64,000 nt of DNA, taken from contig OX104119.1 of the NCBI GenBank assembly GCA_944474755.1, positions 43,487,927 through 43,551,926 on the forward strand, in the 5' to 3' direction. Within the stretch, counting starts at the first letter, position 1. Every line of letters begins with the position of its first letter. The stretch is from Limnoperna fortunei (taxonomy: Eukaryota > Mollusca > Bivalvia > Mytilida > Modiolidae). The translations under genes were made by a program, and so were the position numbers. This document shows positions 46,030-58,679 of the stretch, in pieces. A model generated the notes under the pieces. That model saw only the letters and a program-made list of their open reading frames with translations, was not told where the DNA came from and searched no databases.

Positions 46030-47190
46030 AAAAGCAAGCAAAATAGAAAATAAACATAGACCATCGGGATTCGAACCATCGATTCGCGGTGTATAATATT
46101 CACAAGCTACGGGTTAAGCAAAACACCACATACAGACAGACATTTTCATTCAAAAGCAACTTATTTATGCGTCATACAAGGCCGTAAACAAAAGGGGTGC
46201 ACTGATTGCACGTGTACTCCTAGTCCGAGAATCCTCTGCTGCCTACGGCACTGTCATTTTGCAGACGTTATATATTTGTTAATAGATTAGTAGTTTTTAT
46301 AACATCTTTAATTATTGCGTATAAAAAATAATGGTATAAATTAACATTTATTGAGACATATCGAGATGTGATCGCTGAAGATGTTTTACTTTAATAAATA
46401 TGACTTCTAGAACAGTCTTATCAGTTTGTTGTTCGAGTGAATACAAACGAAACAATATTAAATTCTTTTAAATTCTTACGTTTACTTCGTCGGAACGTGT
46501 GTTTCGTGCATGTCATACGTTTCGTCCACTTTCGGTATTAGTTTAGACACATAATTTTTTCAACCTTTACGTACCAATTGTGTTCTTTAAAATATTATAT
46601 TTTTGGACACTTCACTATCATTTATCATACAAACTTTCTTAAATATGTGACAAATGAAAGTAGACTTAAAAAAAACAACAAAAAAGAAAAACGTCGGGAC
46701 TCGAACCAGCGTTTCGCGATCTATAATCTGCGAGCTAACCAATTACGCCATATACGTACAAACGTTTTCTTACGAAAATAAGACCTATTTATGCGTCAAA
46801 TTGCTGACGTGATATATTTGATGATAGATTACATCAGTTTTTATACCATTTATAATTATTACGTAAAAAAAATTAAAAAGGTGTAACTTTAACATCTATT
46901 TAGACATATTAAGGTGTTATCTCTGAAGATTTTTTCATGAATAACAATGTCTGGAACGTCTTTTCATTTTGTTTTTACGCGTGTGTATTCAAACCAGTTA
47001 AACAAAGCGAAAATTCTTTACATTACTTCTAACTTTCTCTGATGTTTGTCAGTCCGGTGATTCTGCGCATATTATACGTATCTTCCACATTCGCTAAATA
47101 TTATTGTGGTAATTTTATTTATTTCAATCTGTGAACTAATTGCGTTCTTTAAATATTCTATTTCCAGACGATTAAGTCTGCAACTTATTT
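46030..47190 (-). repeat. Diverged tandem duplication (about 628 bp) with tRNA-like heads
   Basis: Two units share, 624-630 bp apart, ggttcgaatcccgatgg / ggttcgagtcccgacg (perfect pol III B boxes on the minus strand), tttatgcgtca, tagatta...agtttttata, and a 'gacata.....gtgat/ttatc.ctgaagat' block. The tRNA-like parts do not fold into full cloverleaves as I read them. A tandemly duplicated SINE-like unit is inferred. Confidence 0.6.
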
Positions 47191-47561
47191 TTTTCACAGC
47201 TTTGCCTCTTTAAATATGATTAAAAAAGGCTACGCTTTTAAAGACACGATCTTTCATGACTTAAATAATCAATCTGGAATAGAAATTATATCAATGCCTG
47301 ATAGATGTATTTTATTATCAAAATTTACCTGTTTCATCACTGTTAAACGTTTAAATTGTTACATATTAAAATATTTACTTAATTTATCCCTATATTGATT
47401 TTTTTACACATTTCTATCTAAGTTTGTCAATGTTTAACAATTACCAGCATAAATGTATGTATTATGCAGATTCGGAAATGCAAGTCCGGTCCGGTTGTAG
47501 GCTTACATATTATGCTGAACAATACAAAAATCACGCGAATTTGAGGAGAAAATATTAATTT

Positions 47562-47672
47562 TTTAATATGAGCGGACGCGTGTACCACAAATATATTTTA
47601 AATATTAAACACTGTTTTTGCAACAAATAATACAGTCAAATATCTTCGTGGTACACGCGTCCGCTCATATTT
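47562..47672. mobile_element. Hairpin MITE (GAGCGGACGCGTGTACCAC arms)
   Basis: aatatgagcggacgcgtgta(ccac) near 47562 is exactly mirrored by (gtgg)tacacgcgtccgctcatatt near 47672. CpG-rich arms sit in AT-rich surroundings. Confidence 0.75.
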
Positions 47673-47903
47673 AAAATGGTGTTCGAAATCACCAAAACGT
47701 ACCGCTTTTCACAGGACACTACAATTGGCCTATTTTAGTAAGGTGCATATAATAATTTTACATGATAAGAAAAGAAAGTTATATTGATTTTCTGTAAGAA
47801 GGGATAATGTACCTTTGAAAAAACATTATGATCTACAGATTGTAGTCATTTCATTTTTAGCGAAAATAGGGGGCCAGTGACAGTAGGTTATCCTACCTTG
47901 TCC

Positions 47904-48338
47904 TTTGGTGACTATTTACATTCAATTTACCATAGCGAGCTTGAAATTAAAGACATCACCAATACACTAAGATCAGCCTCTTACTTAGACCTACTTCTAG
48001 AAATAGACTCAGGAAAACTACAAACTAAACTCTACGACAAGCGTGATGACTTCAACTTTCCAATTGTCAACTTCGCGTTCATTGACAGCAACATTCCAGC
48101 AGCGCCAGCGTATGGTGTGTACATGACACAACTTATACGTTATTCTAGATCCTGCGATCGTTATTCCGATTTTCTAGACCAATCACTGCTGTCGACTGCT
48201 AAACTACTCAAACAAGGGTTTGTTGTACCTAGGTTGATGTTATCTCTCCAGAAGTTCTATGGTCAGCACCACGACTTAATTGGTCGTTATGGGAAATCAG
48301 TGTCTCAAATACGATCTGACATTTTCACTGAGTCATAG
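47904..48338 (+). pseudogene. Reverse transcriptase, C-terminal part
   Basis: Starts FGDYLHSIYHSELEIKD, runs through SASYLDLLLEIDSG and KLYDKRDDFNFPIVNFAF, then IPAAPAYGVYMTQLIRYSRS and LQKFYGQHHDLIGRYG, and ends at a natural stop at 48336-48338. It is the direct continuation, in the same codon phase, of the RT part ending at 42804. A 'gcaggcactgcttac' tail with relatives in the 20040-20630 array follows. Confidence 0.85.
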
Positions 48339-49377
48339 GTAGTGTTTCCTATTTGACTTTTACCTAGACAAGACAATGAGTAACTCGACGGGTGTCTAAT
48401 AAGAGGCAGGCACTGCTTACTCGTCCGGAGCATCTGTGTTTTATGTTTTTGATTTTTGTCTTGTGTTTGTCTATATCCGGATTTGTAACTGTCCCTTGGC
48501 TTTTGGCTCTTGTTGTTCAGTCGGTTTTCTTTGCTATTTTCTTATACAACAGTCCTATTTTTAACACAGAAATTTCGAGGTCGCATGTTTATTACACGTC
48601 AATAGTGGTTATGCGTACAAAAAGAATTGGCAATCCCTGTACAGAAACCATAAAACATCGCCCGGGACAAATTTTACATTCTACGATTTGCCTTAATTTG
48701 TAATCCGATCTACATTTTTTTCGATAAACTACGACAGGCACAGAACTAAAAAAAAACACTAAAAAACACGGATGTAGAAAAAAAATTCTTTATGTAGATA
48801 CAAAAGTTATTGATTTAAACATTAGATGTTCAAATAAGTTTTGTGTTCCCTTTTGAAATTGCAACGTTGCACTTTTTGTTCACGTGAGTTCTCATGTGAA
48901 AAATGGCACGGAACAAAAAAAACAACGAAAAAAACCCGAAAAATACTCTATGCATAGAACAAGTTATTTAAGTTTAAAAACGTTTTCTACAGTTTCAATG
49001 AGAAATATGACAATTACACTTTTTGTTCAAGTAGAAATAATCCAAAGTTCCCATGTGAAAAATGAAATTCCCATGGGAACTTACACATTTTTTCAAGGCC
49101 AGATAAGTGAGGGTCATGATACTTATTAACCATACTTAGCAAAAAACAAAGTGGTGTCAAAAGAAAGCATCTTCTTTATAAGTCATTTCCAGGGTTGGCT
49201 GATGGACTAATATAGTTTTTAGTTATGAAAAAAACCATTCTGGTGGCAAGTCTTTCACCACTGCTTTGGAAGTAGCCCCTACCACCCCCCTCCCCCCCAA
49301 AAAAAAAGTATTTTCGTGTTATCAACGGAGATTGGAAATATTCTTATCATCTTATTCAGTTTTATTTCAACATAATC
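48339..49377. other. Retroelement tail and non-coding DNA
   Basis: The first 100 bases are the retroelement 3' region. The rest is AT-rich; two similar segments (ttttgttcacgtgagttctc..atgtgaaaaatgg near 48875 and ttttgttcaagtagaaat...catgtgaaaaatg near 49020) form a diverged tandem pair. No gene. Confidence 0.5.
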
Positions 49378-49381
49378 TTAA

Positions 49382-49558
49382 GGTAGATCATCAGTATATC
49401 GCGGCGCATCATAGTTGCGCAACGCATCTACTGTAAACGAAAATGTTATGTCGCCATATATATTTTATTCCATTTTTGAAATGTTTATAGTCCAAAGAAC
49501 AAAATATCTGAAAATGAAAATAAAATTTATCAGCTGCATCTATAAGTGATGATCTACC
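49382..49558. mobile_element. 177-bp MITE flanked by TTAA
   Basis: ggtagatcatca (49382-49393) and tgatgatctacc (49547-49558) are exact inverted ends, each directly bordered by TTAA (49378-49381, 49559-49562). TTAA is the piggyBac target, and a piggyBac transposase pseudogene begins within about 100 bp. The ends lack the usual piggyBac CCC, so the link is tentative. Confidence 0.7.
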
Positions 49559-49569
49559 TTAAATTCTGC

Positions 49570-50810
49570 CATTCCTTTCAGATATGTATCCCCATTCATC
49601 AGAGGTTAACGCGGAAGAATAGTACCAAAATCTAGAATCTCTCAACGGATTAAGGAAAGTTTAAGGGTTTTATGGCTGTCGTTGTGAATATGGGTCTAAT
49701 TAAAAAGTCTACGATTGAGCATTATTGGCGGAAAGGGATCAAGAGTCAGAGTACACCTTGATTTCGTAGCATGTTTACAAGATTTGAAATTTTTTACATT
49801 TGGTGGACAATAGAAAGATCAAACCCACGTCACGTCAATTACAATCTAGCTGTTAAGTTTCAACCAATTGTAGATCAGCTTAACATGCGCTCTCAGTATA
49901 CTTGTTCCTGAACAGAAATTGACCGTTGATGAATCCCTTGTTGCCACGGAGGCTCGTTCAGTTGTGACACAATACATTCCGTCAAAACATTCAAAGTTTG
50001 GGATTAAGCCATGGATGCTTAATGAAGCAGTTTCGGGATTTATCATCCGTGTTATAGTATATAGATGAAAGACATATGATCCGGTACCTACAGGGCAACA
50101 ACAGGGAGCTGAGGTTGTGCATAGATTAGTCTTCATTGTTGAACTCATATTACCGTGGTGACAGCTTCTTTTATTCCACTGGCAAAACATCTACTGAACT
50201 TTTGAACGTACTTAACAGGCACACTTTGACAAAACATACCAATGCCTGCATTAATAAAAAACCCTCAACTTAAAAGTAACTAGTCTTGCTTCATGAGGAA
50301 TGGAACGTTACTTGCCGTTGCCTATAAAAAGGGCAATAAAAAACTTGCAAGACTTATCACATGGCAAAGCTCTGACAAAACAAACCAAAGATGATTCACA
50401 AGTATAATAAATACATGATGATGACAAGTTACGGGAACAATAGAAAACCCGTAAAAATGTGGAAAAAGATAGTTTTTAACCTTATACAAAGATTTCTGAT
50501 AAATTCCTACATTTTATATACACAAAACACTTCCCATAACCCTAAGATGTCTTGAATTAGATTTACGGAGTGCGATAGATAGTTTAGTTCTTAGTTTAGC
50601 AGAAGAGCACTTGGCACACCGTGAAGGAAATAGAACTATTAGAAGATCACATTCATTTTTCTGCAAAAATTGGCTAAACCAAACGAATGCATAGTTTGTT
50701 CGAATCGTCGTAGGTGACAGCACAAGCGCACGATCTATGGCTGTCCAGGGGCTTTATCCATTGTGTGCAAAAAGCATTTCTGTCTGATGCGTGAACAATA
50801 AAGTCGTGCT
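49570..50810 (+). pseudogene. piggyBac-type transposase pseudogene
   Basis: Frames in turn give MAVVVNMGLIKKSTIEHYWRKG (from 49672; broken after), the VKFQPIVDQLNM block, then LTVDESLVAT with the first catalytic Asp, TQYIPSKHSKFGIKPWMLNE, GAEVVHRLVF, and late KYMMMTSYGNNRKPVKMWKK. The end has a Cys pair (CIVCSN) and KKHFC, like the C-terminal Cys-rich domain. Known: this block order is that of DDE_Tnp_1_7 (piggyBac/PGBD) proteins, nuclear enzymes that cut at TTAA. Stops and at least three frameshifts make it non-functional. Confidence 0.85.
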
Positions 50811-51987
50811 CATGTCGCATCATTTACTTTTAATAAACAAGAAATAAATTATTTGTCTATCAAATGTTTTTAAAGCATCATTTTAATTTTAAAAAAACCC
50901 ACATGTTTAAGAAAAAAAATGTTGGTTTTCAAATACAGTTTCTAATGTTGATGCAGTATTTGTTTTTTAATTACGTATTTGAAAATTCCCGTCGGCTTTG
51001 TCAGAGTTCTAAGCAAGAACAATTTGTTCATTATGTATGGTGGTCGGGCACAACAGGACAAGTAGTTTATTATGAAATGAAATAAGAAGGAATATATTTT
51101 AAACGCCGAATGTGGTAACAATATAGGGTAGAAATTTCACACGTAAACTAATATCCCATATTAGGTTACGTTATGTTGATTACTTTTTAATGGATTTTTC
51201 ACTAAAATTTGAAGCTATCGATTCATTGTTTCCAGGCGTATTTTTCTAAACAAAAAACGAGAATCATTAGTATCGTAAAATATTAAAGCAGCGAACAACA
51301 AGTGTTTGTGATTTTTTTCAGAAATTTATATCCTCTTTTCGTCTCTAAAAAAGATTTAAGAAAAATATCATGCGTAAAATAACTATCAATTTCACAAAAT
51401 CATTTAACATAAAAATAGGAATTGAATTTCAGGAGAATTTTTGTTGTTGTTTTTTGTGTCGAATATTGGGTATACAGTTTTAGGTTCGAGCGGTTCCGAA
51501 GACGTAATTTATTGGAGTTGCCTTACAGGCTTTGGAGTAAAGACAACGTTCATAGTGTCTGTTAATTTTATAGCATCCGAGGATTTCTGTTCTTTAGGAA
51601 ACACGTAATTTCTGATTCCTCTTTCCTGTACTTAAAAGTGGAATGACGTCTATACTATTTTATTCCTACACCAATGATTTTTTCAATACGTAACTTTTAT
51701 CTAAAATTAAGTTTGTATTTTGTCAAAATCAGAAAATTTAGCGATTGCTTACAACCTTGGTGATACAAAACCTTGTATTTTCTATATGTTTTTGTCGGAC
51801 GTCATATTGAATGTTATAACCAATGATTCTATATGACAGCGATGATGACTCTATGAATGAAATGTGACGTCATAATGCGTATAACGTAAGGGACTATATT
51901 TTATGTACAAATGCTTCGTTGAATATTTAAATTTTAAACATTTATTTTTGTTCTACCTTTTTATACTTCTTAATTTTAGATAAACTT

Positions 51988-52155
51988 ATTACATACATTA
52001 TGTGTAGGTACAACTACCTGTATCACGTCTCGACAGTTGTATACATTCCGCATCACAACTAGACGCTACGCGTCTCGTAGTGATACGAATGAACACATGT
52101 ACACAACTGTCTCGACGTGATACATGTAGCTGTACCTACACATAATGTATGTAAT
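51988..52155. mobile_element. Long hairpin MITE (ATTACATACATTATGTGTAGG ends)
   Basis: attacatacattatgtgtag (left) pairs with ctacacataatgtatgtaat (right). Pairing continues with few mismatches through gtatcacgtc and cgacagttgt for about 55 bp per arm. A smaller palindrome tagacgctacgcgtct is at the centre. Confidence 0.8.
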
Positions 52156-53139
52156 GTGTATTTCTTTTTTCCAAAGCCTTAAAAAAGCACCGCCATTTCC
52201 TACAAGCAATAACGTTTATGACGTCAAGACTTTCTCTCGTTGTTAACCTCCAAATATCATTCAACAGAACAAATGACAAAACAAAACGACTCTGGCGTTT
52301 TATATGCATTAGTCTTATATTAGTCTTATAAATGCCATGCCAGTAAAAAACAGAACAAACATAGATCAGTAAAACAATTTATTCCCAATGAGTATTGAAT
52401 TTGAAATACTAATGGGATAACGCAAACGACAACATCGTGCTTTTTATTCATATTGAATACCTGATTCATAGTAAGAACATAAAAATACAAATATTATCAA
52501 TCTAGAAATTCAAGACACCATTACTATAGCATTACAATGAGCAATGGTCACTTTAATCCTGGAAAATAAACACTATTCGCGTGGTTGTATTATATATATT
52601 TGTAAAACATAATATATTAAAAGAAATTTCGATGCACGCAGGCATACCGTTACATTAGACAATCTTATAAATATGGAAAGCAGAACTATATTGAAAGTTT
52701 AATGCAAAAGCAAACCAAACCAGTTGTTTTTCTAGGGGAAAGTTTGAGTTAACTTTGTAGCTATATAAATAAAACCTACTCACATACTTTCGGTTTGTAT
52801 GTACTTAAAATAACCATGTTGCTAATAGTTAAGTTAGAAATGAGTATCTTAGTTATTTCTCATGGGGTGCAATAAAAATCTCTACAACGCCTGCTACATA
52901 AACAAACGTCAGGCTGCTCATCATTGTCGTTTCTCCCTACCCCAGGTATTGGTTGATCTTAGTCGAAATTTAGTTTCCCGTTCTGCTCTTCATATTCATT
53001 TAGTGTTTGGCATTTTAAATTTTTTTGGGTAGAGCGACTCTGATAAGGTTTGAATAGACCAAACGCGTGTCAGGCTTAACACAATTTATTGCCTGGAATT
53101 TTGTTGTATTTTTTATTTAATTAAAAAAAATCTTTATTG

Positions 53140-53244
53140 AAGGATTGTTTTCAATTGCTGGTTAGATTATTGGATATAAACGACTTTGGGTCGATTTACG
53201 CTGAATAAATCCAATAATCTAACCAACAATTGAAAACAAACCTT
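53140..53244. mobile_element. Hairpin MITE (TTGTTTTCAATTG ends)
   Basis: ttgttttcaattg.tggttag followed by attattggat (left) is mirrored at the right by atccaataatctaacca.caattgaaaacaa, one mismatch. The outer end resembles that of 40613-40761. Confidence 0.75.
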
Positions 53245-54739
53245 ATATTTTAAATTCTATAGTAAAAATGAAGTAACAAGAACAATATTTTACAATTAAT
53301 CAAATAATATTTGCAATTCACAACTTTAGTGTCGTCACTTGTTGTTTGCGGAAGAGTTCATGTATAGTCATCTTATTATGACGTCACAATCAGTCCAAGT
53401 TTGGTTATACGAAATAACCAACTTTGCTCATGTATTGAGTATTTAAACGAAATTAAAATATATAGCTTAAACACTAAGTATTGACAGAAAGAACAATGTA
53501 CTTTGCATATACATTGAAAAACTATGTTATACTTTTATTTATATGTAGTATGTGATATTTTATTTCACTGAAAATCCTATTTTCTTCCATGAGATTAAGT
53601 CATTATGTTCAGCAAACTGCTAAATGTTAAAAGAACCTTATAAATATTGTGTTTACTACCTTATCCGCTTTATATACAATGCAACAAATACATTATTTCT
53701 GGCAGTTAAACGGGCTTAAAATTGCTACACTCAAACGGTATCCTGTCTTTTTTGTGATTCATAGAGGCGTTTTCAAAATTACAAAATCGCACAAAAACAC
53801 ATGAACATAACAACCAACAAATACTCAAAACATGTAACAAACAAATAAGCAACACAAACCCTTCTATACAAAGGGATTATCAGGTCTTATATACGAACTG
53901 ATGACGGGGAAAGACTATTACGTTCCCCTGGTATTGTAAATTGTGTTTGCTTTATAGCCTGTGCACTTTTAGTAAAGAAACGGAACATTTTAAAAACGTT
54001 TTAATTTTATTTTTTGTAACGCTACATTGAAGTTCATTTATGTTGCTCGTGTGTATTTTCAGTTACAAAAGTTTAATGCAGTGTTTAGTTTAAACATATT
54101 TTATTTGCTCAAATTTGCAAATAGGATAAGACACAAGTTAGACAAATTTATGAAGTCGTCCCAAAATATACAATATGTTGCAAACGAACATTTATGGAGC
54201 ATGCATACAATTTAATACAAATTATATTATATGTGTAAGATAAGATCTGTACAATACATGAGATAAATGGAATGTACCAGAAAAAAAGCAAAAATATAAG
54301 AATAATTAGAGACTTAGGGGGTGTGATGATTTGTGTGCTTCAAAAACCCTGTGTACAAGGTATTAATTAACATGGAATCTTTCTGACCCTTTGATATACT
54401 CAAATACATGTACATGTTTAAAAACTTGTTTGTTCTGCTCGGTGGACAATAACGGGTTACCATATGTTAAAAGTTCTAGATTTATTGGACAATTTGACAG
54501 CCATGAAAGGTTCTCAAATAATCTGTCTCTAATGTTAGTATATTAAGAACATGCAAATAAATAATGATACGAATCTTCACAGTTATATCCACAACGACAG
54601 GATGGATCATAAATAATATTAACTCTGTAAAGATCATTGTTTAAAATGAAGCTAAGCATCTTGACAGGGTTAGGACAATATTGAATTTACGCTGTCCATA
54701 TTCATAATGCTTCGGAACTTTTATACATGGGTTCATGTG

Positions 54740-55210
54740 TTTTTAGTTTGGATTTGAATTTAAAGATAGAATCGACATTACGGAACGACATATCCAAACT
54801 GTTCCAGCTGATTCAGATGCAACCTTTGAAAGGGTATATCAGTATGATATGCAGTTTAGGCTTCGTGTTTCTATTAATCATACCAAGTCGTGGGCTGACA
54901 TTGATGGCTTTTTATATTGCAAAAAGGGACTCAAGGCATATCTAATCCAGCAGTTATTAATACTTCAAAACCTTGTTATGATTATAATTTTAAGGGATTT
55001 TGCCAGAGAAATTGTTGTTTTTATAAACATAACTGTATAAAATGCTTTTTGCAACACCCTGCTATTTCATGTATGAAAGGAGTAAATTCAGTAACTATTA
55101 AAATTGGCCCCATCTCAGATCTTGATAATATTTGTTGTGTTAATAGAGGAGGGACTATAATAACTAAAACCGGTGCAAAAAAACAAAAAAATCGTCCATG
55201 GTTACCATAG
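54740..55210 (+). pseudogene. DIRS/Ngaro-type gag-like ORF, N-terminal part with CCCH zinc finger
   Basis: YQYDMQFRLRVSINHTKSWA continues to DIDGFLY, then, after a frameshift, CYDYNFKGFCQRNCCFYKHN and CIKCFLQHPAISC. Spacing C-x8-C-x4-C-x3-H fits a CCCH finger. Known: tyrosine-recombinase retrotransposons of molluscs carry such a 'CY.YN.KG.C....C.Y.H.C..C...HP...C' module in ORF1. The tail of this ORF resumes at about 58680, after the inserted repeats. Confidence 0.7.
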
Positions 55211-55357
55211 CAACAGATCTGCAAATTAGGTGAAATATCATCAAATTTTTAATGCATCGAGTAATATGAAACAACTTGGCATTTAAAATAGCACAACATT
55301 AAAGAATATAGTCATGGATCATTGCCACTAAGCCAGTTAAGCCTTGCTTACAAGTAA

Positions 55358-56230
55358 TTATACCCCACGCAATGAAGTTGCAAGGGGTATACTGTTTCTG
55401 ACCCGTCCGTCTGTCCGTCAGTCCGTGTTTTCTGTTGTCGCCTGGATAGCACTCTCATTTGTTAAAGGATTTTTACCAAACATTGGGAAATTGTTACTAT
55501 TTGTACCTGCTAGGATAGGATTGATTCTCTGAGAAATCTGTGAAGGGGGACTATTTTTGGGGGGGAGGGGGACTTTTTAAACATTCAATCATGTACATGT
55601 ATAATCAATGTTGTCACCTGGAAAGCGCTTTTATTTCTTCATGGAATTTCGTGAAACTTTGGAAAATTGTTATTAATAGTAGTTGCTTGGATGGGATTGG
55701 TTTTCTGGAAAATTCATTAAGGGGGACCGTATTACCGGTTATTACTTGGTAAACTTTCATGTACATGCAAAATCAATGTTGTCACCTGGATAGTGCTTTT
55801 ATTTCTTCCTATATTTCGTGAAACTTTGGGAAATTGTTACCAATACTAGTAGTAGGTGCTTGATTGGGATTGATTTTCAGGGAAATCTGTGAATGGGGTG
55901 GGGACCATTTTGTTCAGAAGGGGAGCTTAGTAAACCTTCATGTGCTTATTCAATGTTGTCCCATGATAGTGCTTTCATTTCTTGATGGATTTTCATGAAA
56001 CTTTGGGAAATTGTTATTAATAGTAGTTGCGTGGATGGGAATGATTTTCAGGGAAATTAATCAATGGGGACCATATTTTCGGGAGGGGAACTTAGTAAAC
56101 TTTCATGTACAAGTACCTGTATATAGAATTTTTTGCTCAGATACCACTTTCATTTCATACAGCAAGTTGTTGCCTGTGTATTTGTTCCCGATTTCAATGA
56201 AACTTTGGGAAGTTCATCTACATTAACATA
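55358..56230. repeat. Bivalve dispersed repeat with about 190-bp tandem units
   Basis: Head ataccccacgcaatgaagttg followed by gtccgtctgtccgtcagtcc, then four to five units built on 'tgttgtcacctggatagtgcttt.atttctt...tttcgtgaaactttgggaaattgtta'. The head is related to those at 1688 and 13524. Confidence 0.7.
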
Positions 56231-56279
56231 AAAGTTTCTTACTGCCACAGTGATGTAAAGGAAACACATGGGGTATTGT

Positions 56280-58210
56280 GAGGTAGATGATTGTCACTTT
56301 ACAACTCATCCTCCACTCTATATTGTTTTTTCTAACTTCAACACATAGACTTTTGTAGAACATTTTAGCAAACAAAAGCTTTTCTGCTTCTGCAGTGGTT
56401 TTAATTTTACATCCAAAAATATTTTTTTACCTTCAAGGACAATAACTCCTATAACATGTACACGTCTAAGGAAGGGGTCATCCACTAATTTAGCTCTACA
56501 AAAGTCCTCATTGGGACGAAGTTGGGAGAACATCTTAAGTTAGCAATACATGTAGCACTTCTTTATCTCAATGGTTTTCATTTTATACAGCCAAAATGTC
56601 AAAAATGTTCAGATTTCACCGTTAAACGAAAATAACTCCTGTAATCAGTCATCGGACAAACTTGTTCCAATTAAAACATTTGTAGAGCTCAATAAGCAGG
56701 ACATTTACTATTTAGTAAGGCAAAAGTTTGTCGTTATCTGCAATGGTTTACATTTTTTATTGGTAAAATTCTCAAGTTAGCATTAAAGGACAATAACTTT
56801 CCAATTGCTGCAGTAAGCGTTCACAAACAACTATACTATTCCAGAATATTTCGTAATGTTTATGTAATGTGGAATGTTCACAATACATTTGGACTCATTG
56901 GTGGTCATCACTATAAGTTAACATATGGCAAAAAACATATTTTATTCATTCAAAGATAAGGGTTTATATCTCTCTCTTTCTCTTTCTCTCTCATTCTCTC
57001 TCTCTCTGTGCAAATAAACTCATCTCAATCTCTCTCTGTGCTAATAAACTCATTTCATTTCCTCTCAAGGACAAAATATCAATGAACTATTACATTTAAC
57101 ATAACACATGTATAAATGACAGCCCATTTAAAACAGGGATAGAATGAGGAAGTACCTGACTGTGCAAATATATTACATTGATATGGTCCAGGTTAAGTAA
57201 GCACTATTAATGGTAATTTTTTGCATCAGGGTATTAATTATCAAATATAGTATATCATATAATATTTCTTTTTATTATCATTGTTTTTAAAAGCAACTTA
57301 CGACAAGTTACATGTAGGTCAACAACAAAAATTATAAATTCAAAACTAATTAAATGCCTTCCATTATTGTCAAAGTGACACAATATCATTACTTTTTATA
57401 TTCTCATTTCTGTAAATATCACAAAAATAAATGGTTGATTCCGAATGAAACCATTAAAGGATCATTTTACAAAAAATATGATCTAATTACCCAATGGTTT
57501 TCAAACATAAAGAGAGAATATGTCCATTGGACACAGATGCCGCGCTAAAATCAAAGTAGTGGCAAACAGGAAGTAGCTATCCAAGCCATCTGAAAATCGC
57601 TTAGGACATACAATACATAATGGCAAAGTTCGTATGCACAGTCATTTTTTAAAAATGCAAGTATTAGGAAACAGGAAGTAGCTTTCAACTATGGTTCTCA
57701 AGTCATAGGTATAAAATGTAAAAAAATCGCTATTTTCATGGCAAAGAGCTCCTGAAAAGGGTGTTCAGCAAAGCCCAAGATCGACATATTTCAGAAAGTG
57801 AAAGTATTTAATGTATCTCATACTAATACTATAGGCTAACAACAGCCAAAATCACCATTTTAATTTTTCAAAAAACGTTTTTTTCTGTCTATGTTCTTAG
57901 GTAAAAGCCAAAAATGTCGAAAATCACTATATTTGATGTTTCAAGAAAGATAACTCCTACAAGGAGTCATTAGACAACTACAACCTAAATAACACTTGTG
58001 TAGAGCTAAATAAGCTGACCATTTTAAAAATCAAATTTTTTTCTTTTATCTACTAATTCTATCAAGTTACAGGCCAAAATCTACAAAAATAGTTTTTCTT
58101 ATCTTTCAATTGAGATAACTCGTAAAGGGAGTCAAATGACTACCTTGACCTAAAATATACTTTTGTAGAGCTAAACAAGCTGAACATTTCAGCAATTGAA
58201 ATTTTTCTTC
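56280..58210. repeat. Diverged array of 'aataactcct...agtcat...tttgtagagct' units
   Basis: The block aataactcct.taa..agtcat..gacaa followed by tgtagagct.aataagc recurs near 56640, 57945 and 58120, with an inverted copy near 56440-56510. Related to 19325-19680. Confidence 0.55.
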
Positions 58211-58380
58211 AATCTCTTAACATTCTCAAGCTATATTATAATTGATGAATAATAATTTAAGATAACTGATTGGATATTATATTGTTTACTTCCGGCGGTA
58301 CTTCCGGTAAATTCTGATAGTTCTCGAGTTGTCTCCCATGCGTCGTTTTTGTATACTCGAGATTTTTAAAATTTGATATA

Positions 58381-58478
58381 GAGCACAGCCGTCGACAACT
58401 TCGTTGTTTGACTAAAACATTACAACTTTTTGCGGAGATCGTTTTATTCTCATTTGACGGTTGTCGACCGCTGTGCTC
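58381..58478. repeat. Palindrome (GAGCACAGCCGTCGACAAC arms)
   Basis: Arms 58381-58399 and 58460-58478 are inverted with one mismatch, 60 bp apart. It lies just before the element's resumed gag tail. Confidence 0.7.
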
Positions 58479-58679
58479 ATATTTAATTTTATGACGAAAG
58501 TTCGAAATATCGAACAAAATGTCATCAAATGGCCATTCTCGTCAGTGAATGACCGGTGTTTTTGTAAAACGCACGGAAGTCTGTTAACAAATAATAGTAT
58601 TTTTCTACAAAGGGGTGTTACCCCTATAAAAAAACACAATCAATATAATTAAATATGGAAGTCTATTTTTAAGTAAATA

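Larger units (their letters stand above)
42805..47903. mobile_element. 5.1-kb inverted-repeat-bounded insertion in the RT gene
   Basis: Ends ggacaaggtagg (42805-42816) and cctacctgtcc-type cctaccttgtcc (47892-47903) are exact inverted repeats; ggccccct subterminal motifs also match. Removing it joins codon AAA to TTT and restores ...LNNAK/FGDYLH... No target duplication is visible. The interior is a mosaic of repeats (antisense 146-bp units, hairpins, a MULE-type MITE, tRNA-like tandem units) with no transposase. Confidence 0.8.
50811..54700. other. Non-coding AT-rich region
   Basis: 3.9 kb without recognisable protein. Holds hairpins at 51988-52155 and 53140-53244. Otherwise I see nothing. 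Confidence 0.6.

Noticed and set aside
46040..46760. Two genuine tRNA genes on the minus strand
   Set aside because: B boxes are perfect, but anticodon and T stems do not pair properly and the heads lie in repeat units.
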